Origin: Chryseobacterium lathyri
Lineage (GTDB): Bacteria; Bacteroidota; Bacteroidia; Flavobacteriales; Weeksellaceae
Assembly (NCBI RefSeq): GCF_003290185.1
Contig: NZ_QNFY01000010.1
Location: 1-64,000, forward strand
DNA length: 64,000 bases
Reading direction: 5' to 3'
Shown: piece after piece, positions 24,832-32,018 of the stretch
Numbering within the stretch: position 1 is the stretch's first letter
Layout of the letters: every line of letters starts with the position of its first letter
The notes under the pieces: generated by a model
The model's input: the letters and a program-made list of their open reading frames with translations, nothing else
What the model was told of the DNA's origin: nothing
The model's database searches: none
Translations under genes and position numbers: made by a program

Positions 24832-25383
24832 ATGGGAGTACCTCATAACATAAAAAGATACGGAGAAGTCTGGCCGGAATTTAGAATTCTGCACGGGCTT
24901 GAAATTTTAAATAAACTAAAAGATAAAGTCATCATATCGGGAGGCTGGGCCTGGCATTTCATGTCAGAAACAGGACATACGGAATACAAGCATGCCCATG
25001 ACCATAAGGATATTGATGTTTTTGTAAAGAAAGAAAACACAGCAGAAACAGTTATGATTCTTCAGCAGGAAGGTTTTCAGAAAGTATGGACCCGCTATGA
25101 TCATTTACAGAGCGAAGAGAATTTCCGCAGATATGAAAAGACAATGGAACTCGAAAACGGAAAATCTCATAGAATTACTATAGATTTCTTCGAAAGGAAT
25201 GACTTGGAGACGATTGAAATCAATGGCTTTACCGTTGTTAAACCTGAACTTTTACTGACGTTTTACAGAAACATCCATTCCAGTGATAAATGCTGGGCTG
25301 TAATGGCTGCTAAAGATTTACTGCAAAAAGGGATCGACCCTATTGGTCATCCAAAATTAAGTGAAATACCTAAAGTAAAGTAA
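24832..25383 (+). CDS. Nucleotidyltransferase-fold protein in the rtcB-prfH operon
   Basis: This 183-residue cytoplasmic protein has the nucleotidyltransferase-like pattern IISGGWAWHFMSE followed by HDHKDIDVFVKKEN (GG then hDhDh), as in aminoglycoside-adenylyltransferase or AbiEii-like minimal nucleotidyltransferases. A third acidic residue may lie in RITIDFFERND. It then continues with TVVKPELLLTFYRNIHSSDK. The expected chemistry is transfer of a nucleotide to RNA, protein or a small molecule. It ends 1 bp before the prfH start codon, so it is tightly coupled to the repair operon. Placing it between RtcB and PrfH suggests a role in end-processing or regulating RNA, by inference. Confidence 0.7.
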   Translation: MGVPHNIKRYGEVWPEFRILHGLEILNKLKDKVIISGGWAWHFMSETGHTEYKHAHDHKDIDVFVKKENTAETVMILQQEGFQKVWTRYDHLQSEENFRRYEKTMELENGKSHRITIDFFERNDLETIEINGFTVVKPELLLTFYRNIHSSDKCWAVMAAKDLLQKGIDPIGHPKLSEIPKVK

Positions 25384-25384
25384 A

Positions 25385-26083
25385 ATGGAAAAGCTTATAC
25401 AAATAACCTCAGGAAGAGGGCCTTTAGAGTGCCAGTGGGTCACCGCTAAAATTCTGAAGGTCTTCCTTGAGGAAATTAAAAACAATACAATAGATTACGA
25501 AATCATTCACCGTGAAAACGGCGATGAAAACCTGACTTTAAAATCTGTAACCATTCTTCTAAAAGCAAAAGATCTGGATCCATTTTTAAAAACATGGTTA
25601 GGAAGCATATGCTGGACCGGTAAAAGCACATTCAGGAAACTCCATAAAAGAAGCAACTGGTTTATCGGTGTTTTCGAGCTGGAGGGGCTGGAGAAAATCA
25701 ATTTTAATGAAAAAGATATTCAGTTTCAGACCACAAGAAGCCAGGGAAGCGGCGGACAAAATGTAAATAAAGTCAACACCGCTGTTCGGGCCGTTCATAT
25801 ACCCACCGGAGAAAGTGTATTTACACAGGATTCCCGGTCACAGCTGGAGAATAAAAAGCTGGCCATTATGCGGCTGAAAGAAAAAGTAACCGGATTGTAT
25901 ATCAAACAGCTTGAAAAAAGAATGCAGGATACATGGAACAATCATCTGCAGGTGCAGAGAGGAAATCCGGTCCGTACATTTTCCGGAGCGGACTTTAAAA
26001 AGAACTATCAGGATAAATCATTTAAAAAACAGAGAAACATTCTGAAAAGAGAATTAAAAAACGACAGAAATGACCTTAACTAA
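25385..26083 (+). CDS. prfH: Release-factor-like ribosome rescue protein PrfH
   Basis: This 232-residue protein begins MEKLIQITSGRGPLECQWVT, the PrfH N-terminal signature, and contains the catalytic loop [19 protein letters not shown] (GGQ at 123-125) with a lysine-rich tail. It lacks the stop-codon recognition domain of RF1 and RF2. PrfH in E. coli is reported to recognise ribosomes cleaved in the 30S decoding centre, hydrolyse the stuck peptidyl-tRNA and hand the subunit to RtcB2 for repair. Here it follows the nucleotidyltransferase gene with a 1-bp gap and its 3' end overlaps the TPR gene by 14 bp, so translation is coupled. Confidence 0.9.
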   Translation: MEKLIQITSGRGPLECQWVTAKILKVFLEEIKNNTIDYEIIHRENGDENLTLKSVTILLKAKDLDPFLKTWLGSICWTGKSTFRKLHKRSNWFIGVFELEGLEKINFNEKDIQFQTTRSQGSGGQNVNKVNTAVRAVHIPTGESVFTQDSRSQLENKKLAIMRLKEKVTGLYIKQLEKRMQDTWNNHLQVQRGNPVRTFSGADFKKNYQDKSFKKQRNILKRELKNDRNDLN

Positions 26084-26573
26084 AAGTAAATATTATTTTG
26101 AAGCCCTGGATAATTATCCATACAGCCTTCCGGACTGCCTGGAAGCTTTGAACTATGCCCTGTCCTATGATCCTGAAGACGCGGACAGCCTCTGCCTGAT
26201 GGGAAGAATATACAGCGAAATGCTGACCGATTACGAAAGGGCAAAAATGTATTTCGAAGAAGCCATGCAGTGTAATGTAGCCAATCTCAACACACCACAG
26301 CATTATATCAAATGTCTTTTGGACAATGAAGACCTCGATGAAGCAGAAAAACTGATTCATTATGCTTTAAGAATCAAAGGAATAGACAAAGCAAGAATAT
26401 TGATACAGAAATCGCTGTTGTTTGAAATCAGGTTGGAATATAAAAAAGCATTGGAACCTTTAAAAGAAGCAAGAAAATACAGCTATAACCAGGCTATGAT
26501 TGATTTTTTGAAAAGCAGGGAGAAATTTATTAAAAGCAAAATGACAGAAACTAAAAAGAAAGGAAAAAAGTAA
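26070..26573 (+). CDS. TPR-repeat protein, last gene of the rtcB-prfH operon
   Basis: This 167-residue soluble protein has helical repeats of TPR type: LPDCLEALNYALSYDPEDAD, SLCLMGRIYSEMLTDYERAK with MYFEEAMQCN, DEDLDEAEKLIHYALRI-like and YKKALEPLKEARKYSYNQAM. It ends in a basic tail (KMTETKKKGKK). TPR domains bind peptides or partner proteins, so it could be a scaffold in the complex or a general factor. Its start lies 14 bp inside prfH. A terminator at 26606-26632 ends the operon. Role in RNA repair is inferred from position only. Confidence 0.8.
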   Translation: MTLTKSKYYFEALDNYPYSLPDCLEALNYALSYDPEDADSLCLMGRIYSEMLTDYERAKMYFEEAMQCNVANLNTPQHYIKCLLDNEDLDEAEKLIHYALRIKGIDKARILIQKSLLFEIRLEYKKALEPLKEARKYSYNQAMIDFLKSREKFIKSKMTETKKKGKK

Positions 26574-26605
26574 TTACTTTCTTAAATGACGTCTCACTCA
26601 TTACA

Positions 26606-26632
26606 GAAGGATCTTTTTAAGGTCCTTTTTTT
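26606..26632 (+). terminator. Rho-independent terminator ending the rtcB-prfH operon
   Basis: Stem AAGGATC / GGTCCTT (one mismatch allowed) with an AT-rich loop and seven Ts. Confidence 0.75.
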
Positions 26633-26645
26633 GTAGCTTTAATAT

Positions 26646-27635
26646 ATGGAACTTAATTATGAACTTAAAAAGCTTCAGCTAAAGGAAACTTTCTCGATTG
26701 CCTATGGTAATTATGACACAAGAGAAGCATTACTGATAGAATTATCTTATTTAAACTGTAAAGGATATGGTGAATGTGTTGCCATAGATTATTATCATAT
26801 TGATCTGAAAAACTTTATCATCAGATTAAAAGAGATACAGCCGTTACTTGAAAAGCGGACTGTTGTTCATCCCAAAGATTTTTTTCACTTTCTTTCAACG
26901 CTGGATCTGCATCCGTTTTTAATGTCCGCCTTAGATTGTGCCTATTGGGATCTTTTCGGAAAACTTGAAAACAGAAGCTTTACAGAATTAAATCATATTC
27001 CTTCCGGGAACTTGGCAGAAAGCTCCATTACCATTTCAGTAGCAGATATTGAAAATCAGATCCGGAAAATAGAAAAAAGCAGCTGGAACAGATTCAAAGT
27101 AAAATGTAAAGGGCTGCATAAAGACAATATCGAAAAGCTGCTGAGATTAAACCTCAATATTGCTTTGGATTCCAATGCCAGTTTTACAGATCAGGACTGT
27201 ATCTGGCTTCAGGAAAATAAAGATGTCCTACAATTTTCCTATTTGGAACAGCCAAGACCGGTTGACCAGTATAAAGTTTTAAAAAAAGAAGGTTTTGCCA
27301 ATTGGATGGCAGATGAAGATTCCCAAGATCTTAATTCCCTGGAAGAGCTCCTGCCTTATTATAAAAGTGTCAATATCAAACTGATGAAATGCGGTGGACT
27401 CACTCCGGCATTGGAGATGATTATAAAAGCAAAAGAACTGGGTTATAAAACAATGATAGGCTGCATGACGGAATCCACGGTTGGGATCTCTGCTGGCTGT
27501 GTATTGGCGGGCCTTACTGATTTTGCCGACCTTGATGGCGCCAATCTTATTTCCAATGACTATGCCTCCGGAAATTTTGTAAAAAACGGAAACATTATCC
27601 TGTCGGGAAAACCGGGACTTGGGATAGAATTATAA
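26646..27635 (+). CDS. Dipeptide epimerase (L-Ala-D/L-Glu epimerase type)
   Basis: This 329-residue enolase-superfamily enzyme has the full active site: KVK (Lys151/Lys153), metal ligands Asp175 (ALDSNAS), Glu201 (YLEQPRP) and Asp223 (MADED), and the second catalytic lysine Lys248 (NIKLMKCGGL). TESTVGISAG near the C-terminus and YWDLFGK in the middle are also typical of the family. Such enzymes epimerise dipeptides such as L-Ala-D-Glu from murein breakdown. It stands alone after a terminator, so substrate cannot be judged from neighbours. It is slightly shorter than the usual 340-360 residues but nothing essential is missing. Confidence 0.9.
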   Translation: MELNYELKKLQLKETFSIAYGNYDTREALLIELSYLNCKGYGECVAIDYYHIDLKNFIIRLKEIQPLLEKRTVVHPKDFFHFLSTLDLHPFLMSALDCAYWDLFGKLENRSFTELNHIPSGNLAESSITISVADIENQIRKIEKSSWNRFKVKCKGLHKDNIEKLLRLNLNIALDSNASFTDQDCIWLQENKDVLQFSYLEQPRPVDQYKVLKKEGFANWMADEDSQDLNSLEELLPYYKSVNIKLMKCGGLTPALEMIIKAKELGYKTMIGCMTESTVGISAGCVLAGLTDFADLDGANLISNDYASGNFVKNGNIILSGKPGLGIEL

Positions 27636-27645
27636 TTTATTTATT

Positions 27646-27701
27646 GTGAATAGTGAATAGTGAATAGTGAATAGTGAATAGTGAATAGTGAATAGTGAAT
27701 A
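27646..27701. repeat. Tandem repeat, 8 copies of GTGAATA
   Basis: A perfect 7-bp unit is repeated eight times directly after the epimerase gene and before the convergent cytochrome gene. It is non-coding and should vary in copy number by slippage. Confidence 0.95.
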
Positions 27702-27724
27702 ACATTGCTTAAACACTGATACGC

Positions 27725-27773
27725 TCCAACTCTCAAACCCTATCTCCCTCCAACTCTTTCACTCTCCAACTCT
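27725..27773. repeat. Pyrimidine-rich tract with three TCCAACTCT copies
   Basis: TCCAACTCT occurs at 27725, 27749 and 27765 in an almost purely C/T/A stretch next to the 7-bp tandem repeat. It ends just before the cytochrome stop codon at 27780. It looks like low-complexity intergenic repeat material; no hairpin is evident. Confidence 0.7.
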
Positions 27774-27779
27774 AAAATG

Positions 27780-28073
27780 CTACTTCTTATTCACAGAAAT
27801 CAGGTAATCATATACCATTTGGTGCTGCTCATCGCTTAATTTTGCTTTCGGAGCCATTCTGCTTAATGTTTTGATCCATCCTTGGTCATCATGCTTAGCA
27901 GGATCCGGAAGCTTGTGGCATTTGGAGCATGAATTTTCAAAAATAGTTTTTCCCTGAACCAGCTGCTCAGATGCGGTGTACTTTGGCCCTGTTACGGCAA
28001 CGCTTTTAGGTCCGCATGATACCATAAACGCAGCACCTGCGGTCATACTTAAGATTACTTTTTTCATATCCAT
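27780..28073 (-). CDS. Lipoprotein monohaem cytochrome c
   Basis: This 97-residue protein has a short signal with lipobox (AFMVSC, Cys20) and one haem-attachment motif CSKCH (Cys49, Cys52, His53). RMAPKAKL downstream probably gives the axial Met. The product is an outer-face or periplasmic lipoprotein electron carrier. It closely resembles the neighbour 16 bp upstream (ENSC..CHKLPDP, MAPKAKL.D.QHQ.VYDY), so the two arose by tandem duplication and probably form an operon. Redox partner is unknown. The start could also be the second ATG, six bases in. Confidence 0.85.
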   Translation of the reverse strand: MDMKKVILSMTAGAAFMVSCGPKSVAVTGPKYTASEQLVQGKTIFENSCSKCHKLPDPAKHDDQGWIKTLSRMAPKAKLSDEQHQMVYDYLISVNKK

Positions 28074-28088
28074 ATTCTGATTTGGTGA

Positions 28089-28379
28089 TTATTTTTTCAC
28101 AGAAACAATATAGTCATATACCCACTGATGCTGATCGTCATTCAGTTTCGCTTTCGGAGCCATTGAATTCATAATTCCTACCCACTGTACAGAAGTGTGT
28201 GCTGTAGGATCCGGAAGCTTATGGCATCTGCCACAGGAATTTTCAAATATTGTTTTTCCCTGAGCTATTTGTTCTGCAGTAGAAACGGCGGGTCCTATAG
28301 GTCCGGCTGTAGAAGCTTTTGGTGTACAGGAAGCCAGTAATAGGCAGGTAAATAATGCAGCAGCGGATATTTTTTTCAT
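28089..28379 (-). CDS. Lipoprotein monohaem cytochrome c, upstream paralogue
   Basis: This 96-residue protein starts MKKISAAALFTCLLLASC (lipobox, Cys18) and has CGRCH (Cys49, Cys52, His53) with NSMAPKAKLNDDQHQWVYDY at the end. It is the sister of the gene 16 bp downstream and likely its operon partner. The small size fits a class I cytochrome c domain fused to a lipid anchor. Which oxidase or reductase it serves cannot be told from the context; cytochrome-oxidase assembly genes at the right end of the window are 33 kb away. Confidence 0.85.
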   Translation of the reverse strand: MKKISAAALFTCLLLASCTPKASTAGPIGPAVSTAEQIAQGKTIFENSCGRCHKLPDPTAHTSVQWVGIMNSMAPKAKLNDDQHQWVYDYIVSVKK

Positions 28380-28520
28380 GTTTCTTGAATTTTGATTCGT
28401 AACAAATGTAGGAATTTCCCCTTCCAGATGATGAGGTAGTATCTAGTTTTAATTTAGAAGAAATAAAATTAATACCCGTTTGTATGGGAGTTTGAAGGTT
28501 ATTTTTATATTTTTGAATCA

Positions 28521-29504
28521 ATGAAATTTTCTACAGAAGAACTAATGGAAGGAATACAGTCAGGAAATAAACGCCTGATCGCAAAAGCTATTACATTAGT
28601 CGAAAGCAAGAAAGCCGAGCACAGGACCCAGGCAGAAGAGCTTCTGAAGAAAATAATGCCTTTCACAGGAAATTCCATACGGGTAGGAATCACCGGAGTT
28701 CCCGGTGCAGGAAAGTCCACATTCATTGAAAATTTCGGAAGACTTGCTATTGCTAACGGCAAAAAAGTTGCTGTTCTTGCCATCGATCCCAGTTCTTCCA
28801 TTAACAAAGGAAGCATTTTGGGAGATAAAACCAGAATGGAAGAATTGGCAAAAGAAGAAAATGCCTTTATCCGCCCTTCACCAAGTTCCGGATTTCTTGG
28901 CGGTGTTGCGAATACCACCTTTGAGACCATGATGATCTGCGAAGCGGCAGGATATGATTATATTTTGATCGAAACAGTTGGAGTAGGGCAGTCTGAAGTA
29001 CTTGTAGCTGATATTACGGATGTATTTCTTTTCCTGAAAATTATTGGCGGTGGAGATGAACTTCAGGGTATCAAAAGGGGTATTATGGAAATGGTAGATC
29101 TTATCTTTATCAATAAAGTAGAAAAGGAAAACCTTCAGAAAGCCAAAAATACCAGGCTGGAATTGAAACGGGCACTGGATTTTATCCCTCCCAAAGAAAA
29201 AGGCTGGAAAATCCCGGTATTATTAGGTTCTGCCCTTTACAATGAAGGCTTGGAAGAAATATGCACCAAAATTGATGAATTCATAGATCTGAAAAAGAAA
29301 ACCTCACGTTTTAACGAAGTCCGCACCCAGCAGGCAGAAAAACGCTTTGAATATTGGGTTCAGGAATATATTCTGGCTATGATGAAAAGGAGCGATTCTG
29401 TAGAAGCTGCTTACATACAGCACAAAAAAAATGCTTCGGAAATGGTTTCTAATCCCAGCACTGAAGCAAAACTGTTTGTTGAAAAATTTCTATCTAAAGA
29501 CTAA
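28521..29504 (+). CDS. meaB: Methylmalonyl-CoA mutase-associated GTPase MeaB
   Basis: This 327-residue G3E-family GTPase has the P-loop GVPGAGKST (59-67), AIDPSSSINKGSILGDKTRM, the metal-binding ETVGVGQSE switch and FINKVEKEN as the base-recognition segment. MeaB uses GTP to load adenosylcobalamin into methylmalonyl-CoA mutase and to protect it from inactivation, so it should serve the mutase at 19472-21589. The older name ArgK is a misnomer. It is monocistronic and its 3' end overlaps the convergent gene by 4 bp. Confidence 0.93.
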   Translation: MKFSTEELMEGIQSGNKRLIAKAITLVESKKAEHRTQAEELLKKIMPFTGNSIRVGITGVPGAGKSTFIENFGRLAIANGKKVAVLAIDPSSSINKGSILGDKTRMEELAKEENAFIRPSPSSGFLGGVANTTFETMMICEAAGYDYILIETVGVGQSEVLVADITDVFLFLKIIGGGDELQGIKRGIMEMVDLIFINKVEKENLQKAKNTRLELKRALDFIPPKEKGWKIPVLLGSALYNEGLEEICTKIDEFIDLKKKTSRFNEVRTQQAEKRFEYWVQEYILAMMKRSDSVEAAYIQHKKNASEMVSNPSTEAKLFVEKFLSKD

Positions 29505-30052
29505 AGCTTCTCTTTTTCTTTTGGCATTTCCTCATTTTTAGAAACATAACCGTCATAAGTAATAGGCTGTCTGTCATTACTTCTCATAGAAACAAATGCT
29601 TTACCGCTTTTAAAAATTTCTATAATAATCTCATCAACATTTCTTGTATCATTGGGCTTAATCTTTAAGATCCAGTTTCCTTTTTTATTCTGAGCCTTAT
29701 TGACAGTGAAGTCCTTGGATGTAAAACGATATCCATTGTCAGATGTATTGTAAGAGGGATTATATTGTCTTCCAAAATAGGGAAGAACTACTTCCATAGT
29801 ATTTTTTTTAAGCTCTATTGTATAGTTTCCACCGTCTAGCTGAAGCATTCTTGTTGCCGGTGCGTTTTGGATAGCTCCCATTACATTGATAACATCATAA
29901 TTCATAGGATTTGCTCTTTGTGCATGAAAAGTAAATTCCTGGGAACTTACAAGTGCATCAACTGTTTTGGAATCTAATGAAGCCTGTGAGGAGCAGCTTT
30001 GAAAGAAAAAAAGAAATCCAAAAATAAATATAAGTGAAATATACTTTTTCAT
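29501..30052 (-). CDS. DUF4251-type lipoprotein
   Basis: The start was placed at the ATG giving MKKYISLIFIFGFLFFFQSC, a signal with lipobox, instead of an ATG 30 bp further upstream. The 183-residue lipoprotein has the pattern of DUF4251 proteins: EFTFHAQRANPM, LDGGNYTIELKKNTMEVVLP, YFGRQY and KDFTVNK. These are Bacteroidota envelope proteins without known function. It ends in a Lys/Glu-rich tail. It is convergent with meaB, overlapping by 4 bp. Confidence 0.8.
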   Translation of the reverse strand: MKKYISLIFIFGFLFFFQSCSSQASLDSKTVDALVSSQEFTFHAQRANPMNYDVINVMGAIQNAPATRMLQLDGGNYTIELKKNTMEVVLPYFGRQYNPSYNTSDNGYRFTSKDFTVNKAQNKKGNWILKIKPNDTRNVDEIIIEIFKSGKAFVSMRSNDRQPITYDGYVSKNEEMPKEKEKL

Positions 30053-30160
30053 AACTGTAATAATTGTAAATTTAAATAGCAAAATGTATGCAAATATATT
30101 CCTTCTGAATCATTTTGGAATAAAAATTGTAAATGTTGAATTATTAACACTCAAACAACT

Positions 30161-30967
30161 ATGAAATTTACACATCTATTAGGAATAGGAGCAGTTGCCT
30201 TGTCAACTGTAGCATGTACTACTAATCCAATTACGGGCAGGTCTTCATTACAGATTGCAAATAATTCGGAAATATTAACAATGTCTGCTCAGGAATATAA
30301 AACGACATTGTCTAAATCTAAGATTATCACAGGAACTGCAGATGCAAAAAGAATAACGAGTGTAGGAAGCAGAATAAAAAGTGCAGCAGAAAGATATTAC
30401 CAGAGTATAGGAAGATCTGCAGATCTTGCTAATTATAACTGGGAATTCAATCTTATACAAAGCAATGAATTGAACGCCTGGTGTATGCCTGGCGGTAAAG
30501 TTGCCGTTTATACAGGAATTCTTCCTGTTACAAAAAATGACAATGGTCTTGCCGTTGTGATGGGACACGAAGTTTCACACGCTTTGGCAGGGCATGGCAA
30601 TGAAAGAATTTCGCAGGCTATGGTTGCGCAGTATGGAGGTTCTATTCTGGGCGGAACAATTTCCAACTCACAATGGGCCGGTATTTTTGAAAAAGTATAT
30701 CCTATCGGATCGCAGGTAGCTCTGTTGAAATATGGTAGAAATCAGGAATCAGAAGCAGATCAGATGGGACTATACCTGATGTCTATGGCAGGATATGATC
30801 CGAGAGAAGCGATTCCTTTCTGGAACAGAATGGAAGGGGCGGCATCGGGCTCAAGACAGCCGGAATTTTTATCTACCCACCCGAATCCTGAAACAAGGAT
30901 CTCAGATATCAATAAAAACCTTCCAAAAGCTTTGGAATACTATAAAGCAGCCGGAGGGAAAATATAA
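30161..30967 (+). CDS. M48-family metallopeptidase lipoprotein
   Basis: This 268-residue protein has a lipobox signal (GAVALSTVAC, Cys19), then TTNPITGRSSLQ and the M48 zinc motif HEVSH (His136, Glu137, His140) with the third-ligand region ESEAD (196-200). NAWCMPGGKVAVYTGIL and FLSTHPNPETRI are typical of the LoiP/YcaL/Oma1-like group. It should be a periplasmic or outer-membrane protease in envelope quality control. It is monocistronic with its own terminator. Confidence 0.92.
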   Translation: MKFTHLLGIGAVALSTVACTTNPITGRSSLQIANNSEILTMSAQEYKTTLSKSKIITGTADAKRITSVGSRIKSAAERYYQSIGRSADLANYNWEFNLIQSNELNAWCMPGGKVAVYTGILPVTKNDNGLAVVMGHEVSHALAGHGNERISQAMVAQYGGSILGGTISNSQWAGIFEKVYPIGSQVALLKYGRNQESEADQMGLYLMSMAGYDPREAIPFWNRMEGAASGSRQPEFLSTHPNPETRISDINKNLPKALEYYKAAGGKI

Positions 30968-30992
30968 TTATTCCAGAATTTAATCTTGTATA

Positions 30993-31034
30993 GAGCCTTA
31001 TTGAATTTTTCACTAAATTGGGTAAGGCTTTTTT
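30993..31034 (+). terminator. Rho-independent terminator
   Basis: Stem AGCCTTA / TAAGGCT with a large AT-rich loop of 22 bases and a T-run, after the M48 gene. Confidence 0.6.
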
Positions 31035-31061
31035 CAATGTAAACCACTATACACAATATTT

Positions 31062-31370
31062 ATGAAAAGTTTATCAATTACTGGACTTATACTGCTTGCC
31101 GTGTCGGCACTGCTTTTTTATCTGACCACTGATTTTACGGTGGGAGGAATTACCATCTCACACATGATGGGTGTAATGGCCGGAGTCGGAATTGGCCTTA
31201 TTATTGGCGGAATGGTAGGATATGTAAGCAAAGGAAGCGCAATAAAGGCTGAAGAGAAGAAAAGAGAATTCAAAAGACTACAGCAAGAAAAAGAAGATCT
31301 TGAAAAACAGGCGGCAGATATTGCCAGACGGGAAGCGGAACTTCAGCAAAATAAAAACCCTCAAATTTAA
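31062..31370 (+). CDS. Small membrane protein with coiled-coil tail
   Basis: This 102-residue protein has two hydrophobic segments (SITGLILLAVSALLFYLTT and MMGVMAGVGIGLIIGGMVGY) and a charged coiled-coil tail (KAEEKKREFKRLQQEKEDLE). The glycine-rich second helix could pack closely in the membrane. I do not recognise a function. The last codons lie inside the terminator stem, so translation termination and transcription termination are interlocked. Confidence 0.75.
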   Translation: MKSLSITGLILLAVSALLFYLTTDFTVGGITISHMMGVMAGVGIGLIIGGMVGYVSKGSAIKAEEKKREFKRLQQEKEDLEKQAADIARREAELQQNKNPQI

Positions 31371-31386
31371 TATTTGAGGGTTTTTT
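31354..31386. terminator. Bidirectional terminator overlapping a stop codon
   Basis: Stem AAAACCCTCAAAT / ATTTGAGGGTTTT with loop TTAAT and a T-run. The 5' arm encodes the last residues of the small membrane protein and the loop contains its TAA. It also suits the convergent gene ending at 31404. Confidence 0.88.
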
Positions 31387-31403
31387 ATAGTGTTATTTTC
31401 AAA

Positions 31404-32018
31404 TTATTTAAACTTATAACCTACGCCTACCAAAAACAGATTCGGTCTGTTGTCATATCTGATTTCTGATCCGGAGACCTTATTGATGAAGTTTCTTTCA
31501 TCTTTGCTGAAAGCCCCTTCGTATCGTGCATTAATGATCAGCTTTTTAATTTCAAGCTGCGCACCGAACTGGTATCCTACTGTGAAATTGTTTTTAACGT
31601 TTTCTTTAAAATCATTGTAGGTATCTTCCTTGCTTAAATTATAGCTTGCTACCGGTCCTACAAAAACTCCGAGCATATCTCCTAAAAGATTATACCCTAA
31701 AAGAACAGGCATATCGATACGGTTGCTCTTTACATCAAAAGTAGTATTCTCCGTAGTGAATTCATTTTTGAAATGAGTGTAGTATAATTCCGGCATTACA
31801 TAAAGTGCAGTCGGAAGTCCTATTTTTAAAGAAAGCCCCACGTTAAAACCTGCATTGTTTTTTCCTGTTCCCTCAATGGCTTCATTTACCGTTCCTTTAA
31901 TGTTTTTCCATGAAGGAGAGCCTGTCGGGAATATTAAGTTGGCTTTTCCTGCCAGAGAGATCTGCGCAGAAGCGAACATTGAAAACCCGATTAATGCTAT
32001 ACTAAGTACCTTTTTCAT
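31404..32018 (-). CDS. Outer-membrane beta-barrel protein
   Basis: The 204-residue product begins MKKVLSIALIGFSMFASAQ (signal peptide; an ATG 6 bp further upstream is also possible). It has repeated amphipathic strands with aromatic girdles (TALYVMPELYYTHF, VGYQFGAQLEI, NLFLVGVGYKFK) ending in Phe-Lys, typical of the small OmpA/OprF-like or porin-family barrels of Bacteroidota. It is the third gene of the MlaE-MlaF unit: its start overlaps the end of the ATPase gene by 17 bp. That coupling suggests it may work with the lipid transporter, but the family is common and the link is inferred. Confidence 0.8.
   Translation of the reverse strand: MKKVLSIALIGFSMFASAQISLAGKANLIFPTGSPSWKNIKGTVNEAIEGTGKNNAGFNVGLSLKIGLPTALYVMPELYYTHFKNEFTTENTTFDVKSNRIDMPVLLGYNLLGDMLGVFVGPVASYNLSKEDTYNDFKENVKNNFTVGYQFGAQLEIKKLIINARYEGAFSKDERNFINKVSGSEIRYDNRPNLFLVGVGYKFK

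Noticed and set aside
25385-26083. A second RF1/RF2 release factor
   Set aside because: The GGQ loop is present but the stop-codon recognition domain is absent and the N-terminus matches PrfH.
27646-27773. CRISPR array
   Set aside because: The 7-bp units are directly contiguous without spacers, and the TCCAACTCT copies are too short and irregular; no cas genes are near.
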